A DNA stretch of 64,000 nucleotides, from positions 62,001 to 126,000 of the forward strand of contig NZ_LYBV02000027.1 in NCBI RefSeq assembly GCF_001660705.2, in the 5' to 3' direction. Positions 1 through 9,570 of this stretch are shown here, piece after piece. The first letter of the stretch is position 1, and each line of letters opens with the position of its first letter. The notes below the pieces were generated by a model. It was not told where the DNA came from. It saw only the letters and a program-made list of their open reading frames with translations, and ran no database searches. Source of the DNA: Saccharicrinis aurantiacus (GTDB lineage Bacteria; Bacteroidota; Bacteroidia; Bacteroidales; Marinilabiliaceae). The translations under genes and the position numbers were made by a program.

Positions 1-908
1 TAATGAACCCAGCTAGTGCAGGGGGTGATAAAACGTGCTATAACATTGGTGCTTTTTATCAGAATCAATGGTTAGGTATGGATAATTCACCTACCACTCA
101 AATCATAAACTTTCAAGGTCCAATAACAGGTAAGTTAGGTTTTGGTAGTTATGTCTATAATGATAGAAATGGTAATATGGGGGAGCTTGGTTTGCATCAG
201 GCTTTCTCTTACGAAGTGCTGCTTTCTAAAACACGGCGTCATATATCTTCTCTTTCCTTTGGTTTGGGATTTACGGCAGAACAAACTAAAATTGATGAGT
301 CAGGGTTTGGATTGCCCGGGGCAAATGACCCTGCCATTTCAGGAGGCATTAATAGTGGGTGGGGATTTAATTTTAATTCAGGCTTAATTTATAAGTTTGA
401 TGATTATCAATTAGGAGTTTCTGTGACTAATATGTTGGAGCAAAATAACCCCTTATTTATGAGCCCCGAGGAACCTGAGCAGCCAATTGATTTTCATATT
501 TACGCAAGTTCGATGTATAAAATTGTGGATAGAGATATTTATCTCGAACCAATTGTTATGTATCGACAAAATACACTTTTGGATAAACGACTAGATTTAA
601 CGCTTAAAGGTACTTTCCCAACACCTGATCCAGATTATACTTTATGGAGTTTGGTTTCATATAGGCATAATGTCGACTATCAGATAGGGAAAAGTATTGG
701 TTTAGGTGCAACAGCCGGTATTAACTATAAAAAGATTGGTTTTGGTTTTGAGTATCAGTTAGGTTTAACGGGTGCTCAGCTTGATTATGGTAGTGCTTAT
801 CAATTGTTACTTCGTTATAGTTTTTGCACATCACGAGAAAATGGAGCTATCCCTTGTTCAATTGCGCGACAAAATAAGAAGTCGCGATATAAAGGTTTAA
901 GTTGGTAG
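1..908 (+). CDS. PorP/SprF family type IX secretion outer-membrane protein (5' end cut by window)
   Basis: Beta-barrel outer-membrane protein of the PorP/SprF family, which in Bacteroidota helps deliver proteins carrying type B sorting domains through the type IX secretion system. The visible protein begins at the family's conserved NPASAG motif, followed by a YQNQWLGMDNSPTTQ block. In full-length members this block sits just after the signal peptide, roughly 35-45 residues in. The frame is open to the window edge, so the first ATG at position 3 is almost certainly internal and the true start lies upstream. The rest is alternating Gly/aromatic barrel strands such as GLGFTAEQTKID and YQLGVSVTNML. 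A second copy lies at 1908-2897, with a sorting-domain protein between them. Family assignment is firm; the cargo relationship is inferred from gene order. Confidence 0.85.
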   Translation, partial: MNPASAGGDKTCYNIGAFYQNQWLGMDNSPTTQIINFQGPITGKLGFGSYVYNDRNGNMGELGLHQAFSYEVLLSKTRRHISSLSFGLGFTAEQTKIDESGFGLPGANDPAISGGINSGWGFNFNSGLIYKFDDYQLGVSVTNMLEQNNPLFMSPEEPEQPIDFHIYASSMYKIVDRDIYLEPIVMYRQNTLLDKRLDLTLKGTFPTPDPDYTLWSLVSYRHNVDYQIGKSIGLGATAGINYKKIGFGFEYQLGLTGAQLDYGSAYQLLLRYSFCTSRENGAIPCSIARQNKKSRYKGLSW

Positions 909-933
909 TATTGCTATATTGCGTTAGTAAAGT

Positions 934-1902
934 ATGAATATCGATAGAGAATTAAATTTTAGCTTTAATCGAAAAGGAAGAAATCATATAGTTTTGGTTA
1001 TCTTCCTTTTGTTGCATCTGTATATCAACGACGTTAGTGCTAGTAATTTGCCCATAGTAAACAATACGGTTATTGCCAATAGTGATATTGCCATTCTGAT
1101 TCAGGGCGAGGAAATAAAAATTAATGTTTTAAATAATGATTTTGGTTTAGAGGATGGTGTAGCTAGTTTGGTAATTAGTGTTGAGTCTCAATATGCAGAA
1201 ACTACAGTCACTGAGAATAATGAAATTCTGTATAAACCCGATCCGTCATTTAATGGTAAAGATGAGTTTACGTATAAGGTTTGTAACGTAAACGGAGGTT
1301 GTGATGAGGCCAAAGTAAGTGTTGAGGTATCTTATTTTAATTATATTCCCACAGCAAATAATGATACGGTTGTAGCTTTTGCAGGTGAAGATATTAATAT
1401 AGATGTTTTGAATAATGATGAGGGTATATTCGATGCTCCACTTGATTTAATAATTATTACCGATTTCAATGAAGGGTATGCTTCAGTAAATAGTGACCTA
1501 AGTATTAATGCTATTTTCGATACTGGTTTTACGGGTGTAGATTCACTTCAGTATCAGGTTTGTGATGTGGATAATGATTGCGATGATGCATGGGTTTTTA
1601 TTCAGATTGAAACTCCTGAAGGATATGAGGTTTTTATCCCGCAAGGTATTTCGCCCAATGGAGATGGTCTTAATGATGTGTTTTATGTGCCTGATTTTAA
1701 GGATAAGAATCTCGAGATTCAAATCATCACAAGTATTGGAGAGGTTGTTTTTAAGGATTTAAACTATCAAAATAACTGGGATGGCATTGCAAATACAGGC
1801 AAATATAAAGGGCAATTATTGAAGCAAGGGACTTATTATTACACTATAAAAGTGCTCGATTCTAAGGATGTATATAGTGGTTACGTTTATTTAAACTGGT
1901 AG
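934..1902 (+). CDS. Secreted Ig-like protein with gliding-motility-type (type B) C-terminal sorting domain
   Basis: Probable type IX secretion substrate of 322 aa. The N-terminus has a basic stretch and a hydrophobic segment (HIVLVIFLLLHLYI, about residues 18-31), consistent with a signal peptide ending near VSA. Two related Ig/cadherin-like repeats follow, at about 45-130 and 138-226. Each has an ND..V / IN(I)DVLNND motif near the start and a YKVCN..GGCDEA or YQVCDVDNDCDDA motif near the end. Residues about 230-322 match the CHU-type C-terminal domain: the signature SPNGDGLNDVF, then NWDG and GTYYYTIKV. This domain normally directs export through type IX secretion and relies on a PorP/SprF partner, and the gene is flanked on both sides by such partners. 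The ligand or surface role is unknown; the short length suggests a small adhesin or tip protein rather than a giant SprB-type adhesin. Confidence 0.85.
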   Translation: MNIDRELNFSFNRKGRNHIVLVIFLLLHLYINDVSASNLPIVNNTVIANSDIAILIQGEEIKINVLNNDFGLEDGVASLVISVESQYAETTVTENNEILYKPDPSFNGKDEFTYKVCNVNGGCDEAKVSVEVSYFNYIPTANNDTVVAFAGEDINIDVLNNDEGIFDAPLDLIIITDFNEGYASVNSDLSINAIFDTGFTGVDSLQYQVCDVDNDCDDAWVFIQIETPEGYEVFIPQGISPNGDGLNDVFYVPDFKDKNLEIQIITSIGEVVFKDLNYQNNWDGIANTGKYKGQLLKQGTYYYTIKVLDSKDVYSGYVYLNW

Positions 1903-1907
1903 GGGAG

Positions 1908-2897
1908 ATGCGCATTAAGGTATCAAATATAACCATGTATATTACCTTGTTTGCAATTTGCATTGCAGGTAAGTTAAATGCTCAATTTGAGGTGTCGTCT
2001 TCTCAATTCATGAATACTCAGTTTTTTCTCAATCCGGGGTACACAGGCGTGCAAAAAGCGCTTAATATTAATGGTGCAGCTCGCCAACAATGGATTGGAA
2101 TGGAAGGAGCGCCTAAGAAATATCAAATTGGTTTCGATTCTCCTTTAAATAATTCTCTTGCCGGTATTGGAATGGGGGTGCAAATTGAGCAGTATGGGCC
2201 TTATAAAATGAATCTTATTCATGCTAATTATGCCAGATTAATAAAACTATCCTCAAAAGGCTTTCTTTCGTTAGGGTTTACTGGCTCAGTGACTAACTAC
2301 TCATTGGGCTTGCGCGATTTAGATTTAAATGACCCAAATGACCCCATGTTTGGAACGGATATCAGTAATAGTTTTACGCCTAATATTGGAGTAGGTGCTT
2401 TTTACTTTACCCAAAATTTCTACTTTGGCATTTCAATGCCAAAAATTTTAAACGAGAAACCATTTATTCAAGAAGATGGTGAAGACAATCCTTTGATGCG
2501 ATATTCATACATCAGTACTGGTTATTTACGGGCAATAAATAAGAATGTTGCCATTAAGCCTACATTTCTGTTACAAATGAAAAACTCTAAGTTTAGCTAT
2601 ATCTCTGCGGGAGGACAAGTTATTTTTAATAATCTATTGTATTTAGGTGTGTTGTATCAAACTCAAAAATGGGTTTCTGCACTTGTTAATGCTCAAATAT
2701 CAAATGCAATAAGTATTGGTTATTCTTTTGATTATGGTTTGGAGCAAGAATATTATAATAATTATTCCCACGAGATAACTTTTCGCTATAGTATTACAAA
2801 TCTTTATAAGAGAAATAGAAAAAGAGATTTTACTACAAATAAGAAAAAGCGCGCCCTGCCTAGGGAAGAAAGTATGAAAAATCTGCGTGATTTTTAA
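1908..2897 (+). CDS. PorP/SprF family type IX secretion outer-membrane protein
   Basis: Full-length PorP/SprF protein (329 aa). It has a hydrophobic signal segment (MYITLFAICIAGKLNAQ, about 10-26) and then the family hallmarks LNPGYTGVQKALNINGAARQ and QWIGMEGAPKKYQIGFDSP. The body is amphipathic barrel strands. The tail is short and basic (RNRKRDFTTNKKKRALP), probably periplasmic. The start lies 5 bp after the stop of the sorting-domain protein, so the two are almost surely co-transcribed. This mirrors the sprB-sprF arrangement, in which the PorP-like gene next to a cargo gene is needed for that cargo's export. Which of the two flanking PorP copies serves the cargo cannot be told from sequence. 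Confidence 0.88.
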   Translation: MRIKVSNITMYITLFAICIAGKLNAQFEVSSSQFMNTQFFLNPGYTGVQKALNINGAARQQWIGMEGAPKKYQIGFDSPLNNSLAGIGMGVQIEQYGPYKMNLIHANYARLIKLSSKGFLSLGFTGSVTNYSLGLRDLDLNDPNDPMFGTDISNSFTPNIGVGAFYFTQNFYFGISMPKILNEKPFIQEDGEDNPLMRYSYISTGYLRAINKNVAIKPTFLLQMKNSKFSYISAGGQVIFNNLLYLGVLYQTQKWVSALVNAQISNAISIGYSFDYGLEQEYYNNYSHEITFRYSITNLYKRNRKRDFTTNKKKRALPREESMKNLRDF

Positions 2898-3048
2898 GGT
2901 TTAAAACAAGGTTGAAAGTATTTTATAATTTTTAACTAAATTTGATTATTGCGGTTTTGTATTTTTAATTATGTTGAATAAGTCTGTGGTTTTATTGAAT
3001 ATATAAATCGGATGTTTATATTTGGGTGTTAAAATCTTTAATATAGAT

Positions 3049-3903
3049 ATGATCAAAGGATTGAATTTGCGTAACCTACTTATTTTAATTGTTATAACTC
3101 TATATGTTAGTTTAGTTCTTAATTTTCTAAGTAAGCCTAAAAATATGTGCGCTGGTGAGCTGGCTGTAAAATATGTAGAAATTACTGATACAGATTCAAT
3201 AAAACACATTGTTGGTTCTGAAGTTTATCCAGTTATTTATAAAAATATACCAAACCTTTCGGAGTTGGATAAAGATGAAAAGAAAAGGATATTTCTTGAT
3301 ATCATGATTCCATCAATTTTAATGGCGGAAGAAAAAATCAAGCTTAAACAGGATAGTGTTATTCAAATCAAGCAAAAGGCTATTGAGGGAGATTTAAATC
3401 ATCAAGATTCAATTTTTTTAAAACGGGTTACCAAAGAGTATCGTACAGATAGTTTGCAATACATTGTTGAATCGCTTCATTCGCACCCTTTATCTATAAC
3501 TCTTGCCCAGGCTGCTATTGAGAGTGGTTGGGGAACTTCCCGTTTTTGTCAAGAGGCGAATAATGTTTTTGGTATTTGGTCGTACAATACAAGCGAAAAA
3601 CGAGTGAGGGCAAATAATGCTAGAGGAGGAAAGGCAATTTATCTCAGAAAGTACGATTCTGTTTTTGAGTCGGTTTATAATTATCTCGAAACCATTTCTC
3701 GGGTTCACTCCTATAATAAGTTTCGAAAAGCGCGATCAAAAAGTGATAACCCTTATCAATTAATATGGCACTTAAGTAATTATTCCGAAAGACGTTATGA
3801 ATATGTAAAGTCTCTGCGAGATATAATTGAACACAATCAGTTGAATAGGTATGATTCTGTGGAGTTAATGCCTTTTAAATCTGATGGCATATTTATTGAT
3901 TAG
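3049..3903 (+). CDS. Bax-like glucosaminidase-domain protein, membrane-anchored
   Basis: Probable peptidoglycan beta-N-acetylglucosaminidase of the Bax/FlgJ-like type. I start it at the ATG at 3049; an in-frame TTG lies nine codons upstream but adds nothing conserved. Residues about 9-28 form one hydrophobic helix (LLILIVITLYVSLVLNFL), a signal anchor or signal peptide. The catalytic domain occupies about residues 140-265. It holds ITLAQAAIESGWGTSRF, whose Glu (about E158) is the expected catalytic acid, followed by NNVFGIWSY and YNYLETISRVHSYNKFR, all typical of the family. The protein would act in the periplasm on cell-wall glycan. It stands alone between the PorP block and an unknown anchored protein. 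Function is well supported; the substrate is inferred from the family. Confidence 0.85.
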   Translation: MIKGLNLRNLLILIVITLYVSLVLNFLSKPKNMCAGELAVKYVEITDTDSIKHIVGSEVYPVIYKNIPNLSELDKDEKKRIFLDIMIPSILMAEEKIKLKQDSVIQIKQKAIEGDLNHQDSIFLKRVTKEYRTDSLQYIVESLHSHPLSITLAQAAIESGWGTSRFCQEANNVFGIWSYNTSEKRVRANNARGGKAIYLRKYDSVFESVYNYLETISRVHSYNKFRKARSKSDNPYQLIWHLSNYSERRYEYVKSLRDIIEHNQLNRYDSVELMPFKSDGIFID

Positions 3904-3978
3904 TATAGCATTGAATGCATTAGAACAGTTGTAAGTATTAGTATATAATACGTACTTTAGTGAAGTAAATTATAAGTA

Positions 3979-5217
3979 ATGAAGACGAAGTTAATTATAG
4001 GAAGTTTATTAATATTAATTCTATGTGCGGTTATCTTTGATTGGCAATATGGTTTAGAAATTGCGAATAGAATTGAGGCGAATATTGAGAATAATCCCTT
4101 AATTAAGAAGAATTTTTCCGAAGTATCTTATTCTCGGATTAAAGTCTCTCCAATTTTATCGAAAGTTACATTCATAGCTTTTAAAGCCAAAACTGATTAT
4201 TTAATAGAGTGTGATGAATTGGTGATTAAGATGGCCTATGATGAGGCGCAAGAACTTGCTCAAACTAATAGATTGGAAAAGTTGACTAAGTTGTCTTTAT
4301 CTGCTTATAATCTAAATGTGCTTAAAAACAAAGAGTGGTATAAAGCAAGTAGTTTTTTATTAACATTTAATGGTGATGTAAATCCAAATGATTTGTCAAA
4401 TGCCTTAAGTTCGTCCCAGGATATTAACTTGGATGTTGAGAATATTAAAACTAGCGGAGAGATATTTGGAGATCTTAAGTGGAATGAGGAGATTGATGAA
4501 ATAAATAAGTTTAGCGCATTATTATCAAATAACGCAGAAGCTAAAATGGCTACGTTAAAGAAAATGGATATTGTTTCTACGCTTATCAATGCAGACTTAA
4601 AAGCAAAGTATCATTACAATAATGACCTGAAGCCTGAAAAAGTCCAGTTTGTAAGCGATATTGCAAGTGTTGGTAATACCATCAGTTTTGGTGATATAAA
4701 GGATATGGGTTTGTATTCAATAGATGGTTTAGTTCAACGCGCTACAGGAGAAGTTGTTTTTGATGCTTTCGGAAAAGTAGATGATAAAAGAACAAGTTGT
4801 AAAACGTATATGGCCTTAAATAATGCAATCCTGGATTTCAATAAAGAAACAAGACGAATGTATACCAATCAATTGTCCTTGATAGGTGTTAGCCTTGATG
4901 ATTTGCGTATCAATAAACTTGATTTTAATGGAGAGTTAAGAGGTGGAGATTTATACTTATCAGATACTAGACTATACTCCCCTTTGTTAAAAGCTAAGAT
5001 ACAATCTCAAATTAAGTTTGATTTTATTAAGCCACACGAATCTTTAATAAAGAGTTCTGCTGTGAATGTTAATATTATAGATCCTAATTTAAAAGGAAGT
5101 TTTGAAGGGATTGAGCGATTGTTCGGTTTTCAGATTCCTCGTTCTGGTGATGAATTAGTCCTTGAGCTTAAAGGTTCGCTTAAAAAACCACTAGTAAAAG
5201 GAGTGCATTATAGATAG
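3979..5217 (+). CDS. Hypothetical N-terminally anchored periplasmic protein
   Basis: No family recognised with certainty (412 aa). The N-terminus is one hydrophobic helix (LIIGSLLILILCAVIFDWQYG, about 5-24) after MKTK, consistent with an inner-membrane anchor and a periplasmic body. The rest is rich in short alternating beta segments ending in phrases such as LVLELKGSLKKPLVKG, with the look of AsmA/DUF945-like periplasmic proteins that form long beta folds. That resemblance is only general. It is preceded by a 75-bp gap and followed by about 240 bp that end in the gap terminator on the other strand. Codon use resembles its neighbours. An AsmA-like role in lipid transport or envelope assembly is possible but not shown. 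Confidence 0.7.
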   Translation: MKTKLIIGSLLILILCAVIFDWQYGLEIANRIEANIENNPLIKKNFSEVSYSRIKVSPILSKVTFIAFKAKTDYLIECDELVIKMAYDEAQELAQTNRLEKLTKLSLSAYNLNVLKNKEWYKASSFLLTFNGDVNPNDLSNALSSSQDINLDVENIKTSGEIFGDLKWNEEIDEINKFSALLSNNAEAKMATLKKMDIVSTLINADLKAKYHYNNDLKPEKVQFVSDIASVGNTISFGDIKDMGLYSIDGLVQRATGEVVFDAFGKVDDKRTSCKTYMALNNAILDFNKETRRMYTNQLSLIGVSLDDLRINKLDFNGELRGGDLYLSDTRLYSPLLKAKIQSQIKFDFIKPHESLIKSSAVNVNIIDPNLKGSFEGIERLFGFQIPRSGDELVLELKGSLKKPLVKGVHYR

Positions 5218-5407
5218 TTAATTTGTGAAGCCAACCATTAAAGGAAAAGTAAATTAATATCCCTGATATATCTGCAATTTGTTTATCCCAAGGTTTGAGA
5301 AGCTAAGTTACTCCAAGTAATATTTCGTCAAGGCTGCATAATTAGGAGTGCGTTTCGCACTCACGTTTGTAAAACTATATTTCTCTATTGTAGGGAATAA
5401 AAGAGCA

Positions 5408-5436
5408 TAAAAAAAGGGAGTCAATTTGACTCCCTT
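5408..5436 (-). terminator. Rho-independent terminator of gap
   Basis: Near-perfect hairpin with arms AAGGGAGTCAA (5414-5424) and TTGACTCCCTT (5426-5436) around one base, so in practice a 10-bp stem with a 3-nt loop. Read on the minus strand it is followed by a T run (the A run at 5409-5415 on the plus strand). It sits 22 bp past the gap stop codon. Confidence 0.9.
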
Positions 5437-5458
5437 CTTATATTATTGTGACTGTAAA

Positions 5459-6549
<1,091 letters not shown>

Positions 6550-6631
6550 GAAAAGCATATTGTTTTTCAACAATGTTTATTAAAAAATGTAAAAAGTGCT
6601 CGTAATATGTTTTTTAGCATACTTTAGGTCC

Positions 6632-6668
6632 AAAAAAAAAGGGGTACGACATTATCGTACCCCTTTTT
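6632..6668 (-). terminator. Terminator of the small lipoprotein gene, likely bidirectional
   Basis: Perfect 9-bp stem GGGGTACGA (6641-6649) / TCGTACCCC (6655-6663) with a 5-nt loop. It is flanked by an A run on the left and a T run on the right, so it can end transcripts from either side. It lies 15 bp beyond the stop codon of the minus-strand lipoprotein gene. Confidence 0.85.
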
Positions 6669-6683
6669 CTAAATTTTTCTAGG

Positions 6684-6815
6684 TTAAGCTTTCTCCATGT
6701 TTGTCTCAACCTTAGCTTTGCTATAAGCAGGACAATCTTGTGTTGTTTTACAAGAAGTAAAACCTAATGCCAATATAAAAACAACTGCGACACCTACAAT
6801 AAATGTTTTTTTCAT
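6684..6815 (-). CDS. Small lipoprotein (43 aa) of unknown function
   Basis: A 43-residue open frame starting MKKTFIVGVAVVFIL, with a basic start, a hydrophobic core and a lipobox-like LGFTSC, so cysteine 21 would be lipidated. The mature part is only about 23 residues (CKTTQDCPAYSKAKVET...) and contains a second cysteine in DCPAYS. A longer in-frame start at 6923 would put a charged, non-conserved stretch before the signal peptide and is rejected. It has its own terminator directly downstream, which supports a real, separately expressed gene. Function is unknown. Confidence 0.7.
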   Translation of the reverse strand: MKKTFIVGVAVVFILALGFTSCKTTQDCPAYSKAKVETNMEKA

Positions 6816-7114
6816 AATAATATTATATCTAATTAATGACTCCTTAATTTCATAACTATTCAATCTTAACGAAAGTATATCGTAATGGGTTACAAATTTA
6901 TTTTTTTTTATTATTAACGGCATATTTTATTTGACGAAAATCATAAGCAATTCAAATATTTACTTTAAACTCGATAATTATATTCATTAAAAGACCTTTT
7001 GGGGTTTATTTTCTAGCCAAATGAGACCCGTAATTTGTTATCGAAAGTTACCTTTGAATAAATTAGCGATTTATATTTTCTCGCAAAAGTGTTCAGTCAA
7101 GATTTAATGTAATA

Positions 7115-7708
7115 ATGCATATTTATAGATTCGTATTGTTATTGTCATTCCTAGTTGGGAGCACCTTGCTATTTTCCCAAGAGGTAAAAGAAGAACCGCA
7201 CTTTGTTAATTCAAAAGTTGTGAATGGCGATACCGTACCGCATATTAACATAGTTGAAGTTAAGGTATCGCCACCTAAAAAGTTTAAGAGTAAACGAAAG
7301 TATAGAAGGTATACCAAATTAGTGCGTGATATAAAAAAAACGTTACCCTATGCGCGTAGAGCAAACGAACAAATTATATTAATAGCTCAAACTGTTGATA
7401 CTATTGTTGGAGAGAAGGAGCAAAAAGCATACTTAAAAAAAGCAGAGAAAGAACTTTTTGAGGAGTTTGAAGCTCCTTTGCGCAAATTAACTTTTTCACA
7501 GGGGCGTATGTTAATAAAGTTAATAGATCGGGAAACCGGATCGAATAGTTATAGTTTAATTAAGGAATTAAAGGGCGGATTTTCGGCGATGATGTGGCAA
7601 TCAGTGGCACGAATCTTTGGTTCTAACTTGAAATCAGAATTTGAAGAGGAGGGAGAAGATGCTATGATAGAGTATATCATATATCAAATTGATTTAGGCT
7701 TACTATAG
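7115..7708 (+). CDS. DUF4294 domain protein, exported
   Basis: 197-aa protein of the Bacteroidota-specific DUF4294 family. The signal peptide is about residues 1-21 (FVLLLSFLVGSTLLFSQ). The domain shows the usual features: GDTVPHINIVEVKV, KFKSKRKYRRYTKLVRDIKKTLPYA, and the C-terminal RMLIKLIDRETGSNSY and FSAMMWQSVARIFGSNLK. Biochemical function is unknown. The gene lies 21 bp upstream of the TamA-like gene and opens the envelope operon that runs to 16076, so a role in outer-membrane biogenesis is a reasonable inference from context alone. Confidence 0.85.
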   Translation: MHIYRFVLLLSFLVGSTLLFSQEVKEEPHFVNSKVVNGDTVPHINIVEVKVSPPKKFKSKRKYRRYTKLVRDIKKTLPYARRANEQIILIAQTVDTIVGEKEQKAYLKKAEKELFEEFEAPLRKLTFSQGRMLIKLIDRETGSNSYSLIKELKGGFSAMMWQSVARIFGSNLKSEFEEEGEDAMIEYIIYQIDLGLL

Positions 7709-7729
7709 AAAAAAGATTTAAAAGACTGA

Positions 7730-9556
7730 ATGATATTACCTAATATTAAAATAAGAGTATTCATAATACTCGCATATGTTTTCTGCCTGTCATTATTGCA
7801 AGCGCAAAGTGATGCAGAACTTAAGAAAATACGTTTTAAGGGTAATATTAGTGTCTCTAATTCACAATTACAGGATGCGATCTCACTTAAAAAGAGCAAA
7901 CGATCTGATAAATCTTTTTTTTCTAACTCAGTCTATAAACAAGATGTTACTAAAGTCATTGAGCTATATCAACGATTTGGTTTTTTAAATGCTGAAGTGG
8001 CTGATGCAGAATTAAAGTATTCGCGTAAAGGTAAGGTGAGTGTTACATTTAATGTTGAAGAGAATGACCAAATTAGGGTTGGAGATGTACAATTCAGAAT
8101 TAATGGTTCTCAGTCCTTAGATGAATTCTTTGCTACTTATAAATCTAGGAAGTTAATTAAAACACTAAGTGCTCGCAAAGGAAAGGTGTTTCGGGATGCT
8201 GCGGTTTATGAAGATGATGTTCTCATATCTCAAAGTTTTGAGAATATAGGCTATGCTTATGTAAAAGTAGAGCCAATAATAGATGTAGATGTTGAAAATA
8301 AATTAGCTTCCATTATTTGGGAGATCGATACTAGAGATTTATGTTTTTTTGGGGACATTACTTTTATTGGACAAACAAAGGTAAGGCAAAAGATATTGGA
8401 TAAGCAGGTAGTATTTGATAAAGGTGACATTTATAACCCAAGAAAGATAGAACTCACACAGCATAATTTATATAACATTGGTGTTTATAGAATTGCCAGT
8501 ACAAAAACAGTTCGGTCTGAGGAGCAGCGAGATTCCATTGCTACTTTAGTTAATTTGAGAGAGGCTCCTCGTTTAACCAGTAAATGGGGAGCTGGGTATG
8601 GAAAAGAAACCAATGTTAGAGTATTTGGGCAATTTACTTATTTGCATTTTTTAGGAGGTGCGCGCCGTGCTGAACTAAATATGAATCATTCTGCCATTGA
8701 ACCCTATGATTTTAAGTTGAATTTAATTCAGCCCTCTTTTTATAGTCCAAAATCTCAACTTATTTTATCGCCTTATATCTCAAAAGAAAATGAGCAGGGA
8801 TATTCTCTTGAAAAGAAGGGAGCTAGTATTACGATTTTGCAAAAAATAAGCAAGCGCTCCAATATGTCATTAGGTTATTTAAATGAGAAAGTGGATTTAG
8901 ATACTACCAGTGTTGGTGATATTCCAGATGCGAGTGAATTACAATCGGCATATAATAAGGCCGGGTTTACTTTTGGATTTACCTATACAAATACACAACC
9001 TATTTTTGATCCAATTGGAGGTATATATTTGGCAGCAAATGTTAAAACAAATGATTTTTTTAAGAAAGGACCCTATAGTTTTAACAAATTTCTAGGTGAG
9101 TTTCATAAATATCATTTATTAAAATACGGTTGGGTATTGGCGTTAAAATTGAAAGCGGGTACAATATTAACCAACTCAAGTACAGAGTTTATCCCCATTG
9201 AAGAACGTTATTTTGGAGGAGGATCACAATCCATCAGAGGATATAATCGGCAAGACATTGGTCCTCAAGATGCCAATGGTCAACCCATCGGAGGTAACAC
9301 CATTTTTGAGATGTCAATCGAAAACAGAATATTGCTTCTGCCAAGGTATGGGGTGGGAATGGTTTTATTTATGGATTTAGGAAATGTTTGGGAACAAAGT
9401 AGTTACTTTGATGCTAAGGATTTGTTGTACTCAGCAGGAATTGGACTTAGGTACAGCACACCCATAGGACCCATTGGCATTGATTTAGCAAAACCAATTA
9501 TAAAGGATACAGGTAAGCCCTGGCAATTCTATTTTAGTATCGGTCATAGTTTTTAA
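7730..9556 (+). CDS. tamA: TamA/BamA-family outer-membrane assembly protein (POTRA + Omp85 barrel)
   Basis: 608-aa Omp85-superfamily protein. A signal peptide (IFIILAYVFCLSLLQAQ-like) ends near residue 25. POTRA-type repeats fill about 30-270, with phrases such as RFKGNISVSNSQLQDAI and DITFIGQTKVRQKIL. A 16-stranded-type barrel follows, with the Omp85 lid-loop motif SIRGYN (within YFGGGSQSIRGYNRQDIGP) and the late strand GIGLRYSTPIGPIGIDLA. It ends in a terminal Phe (FSIGHSF), the usual outer-membrane signature. The TamB-like gene starts 15 bp downstream, the standard pairing for the translocation and assembly module. I call it TamA rather than BamA because of this partner and the moderate number of POTRA repeats. 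Confidence 0.88.
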   Translation: MILPNIKIRVFIILAYVFCLSLLQAQSDAELKKIRFKGNISVSNSQLQDAISLKKSKRSDKSFFSNSVYKQDVTKVIELYQRFGFLNAEVADAELKYSRKGKVSVTFNVEENDQIRVGDVQFRINGSQSLDEFFATYKSRKLIKTLSARKGKVFRDAAVYEDDVLISQSFENIGYAYVKVEPIIDVDVENKLASIIWEIDTRDLCFFGDITFIGQTKVRQKILDKQVVFDKGDIYNPRKIELTQHNLYNIGVYRIASTKTVRSEEQRDSIATLVNLREAPRLTSKWGAGYGKETNVRVFGQFTYLHFLGGARRAELNMNHSAIEPYDFKLNLIQPSFYSPKSQLILSPYISKENEQGYSLEKKGASITILQKISKRSNMSLGYLNEKVDLDTTSVGDIPDASELQSAYNKAGFTFGFTYTNTQPIFDPIGGIYLAANVKTNDFFKKGPYSFNKFLGEFHKYHLLKYGWVLALKLKAGTILTNSSTEFIPIEERYFGGGSQSIRGYNRQDIGPQDANGQPIGGNTIFEMSIENRILLLPRYGVGMVLFMDLGNVWEQSSYFDAKDLLYSAGIGLRYSTPIGPIGIDLAKPIIKDTGKPWQFYFSIGHSF

Positions 9557-9570
9557 GTACAATAAACGAG

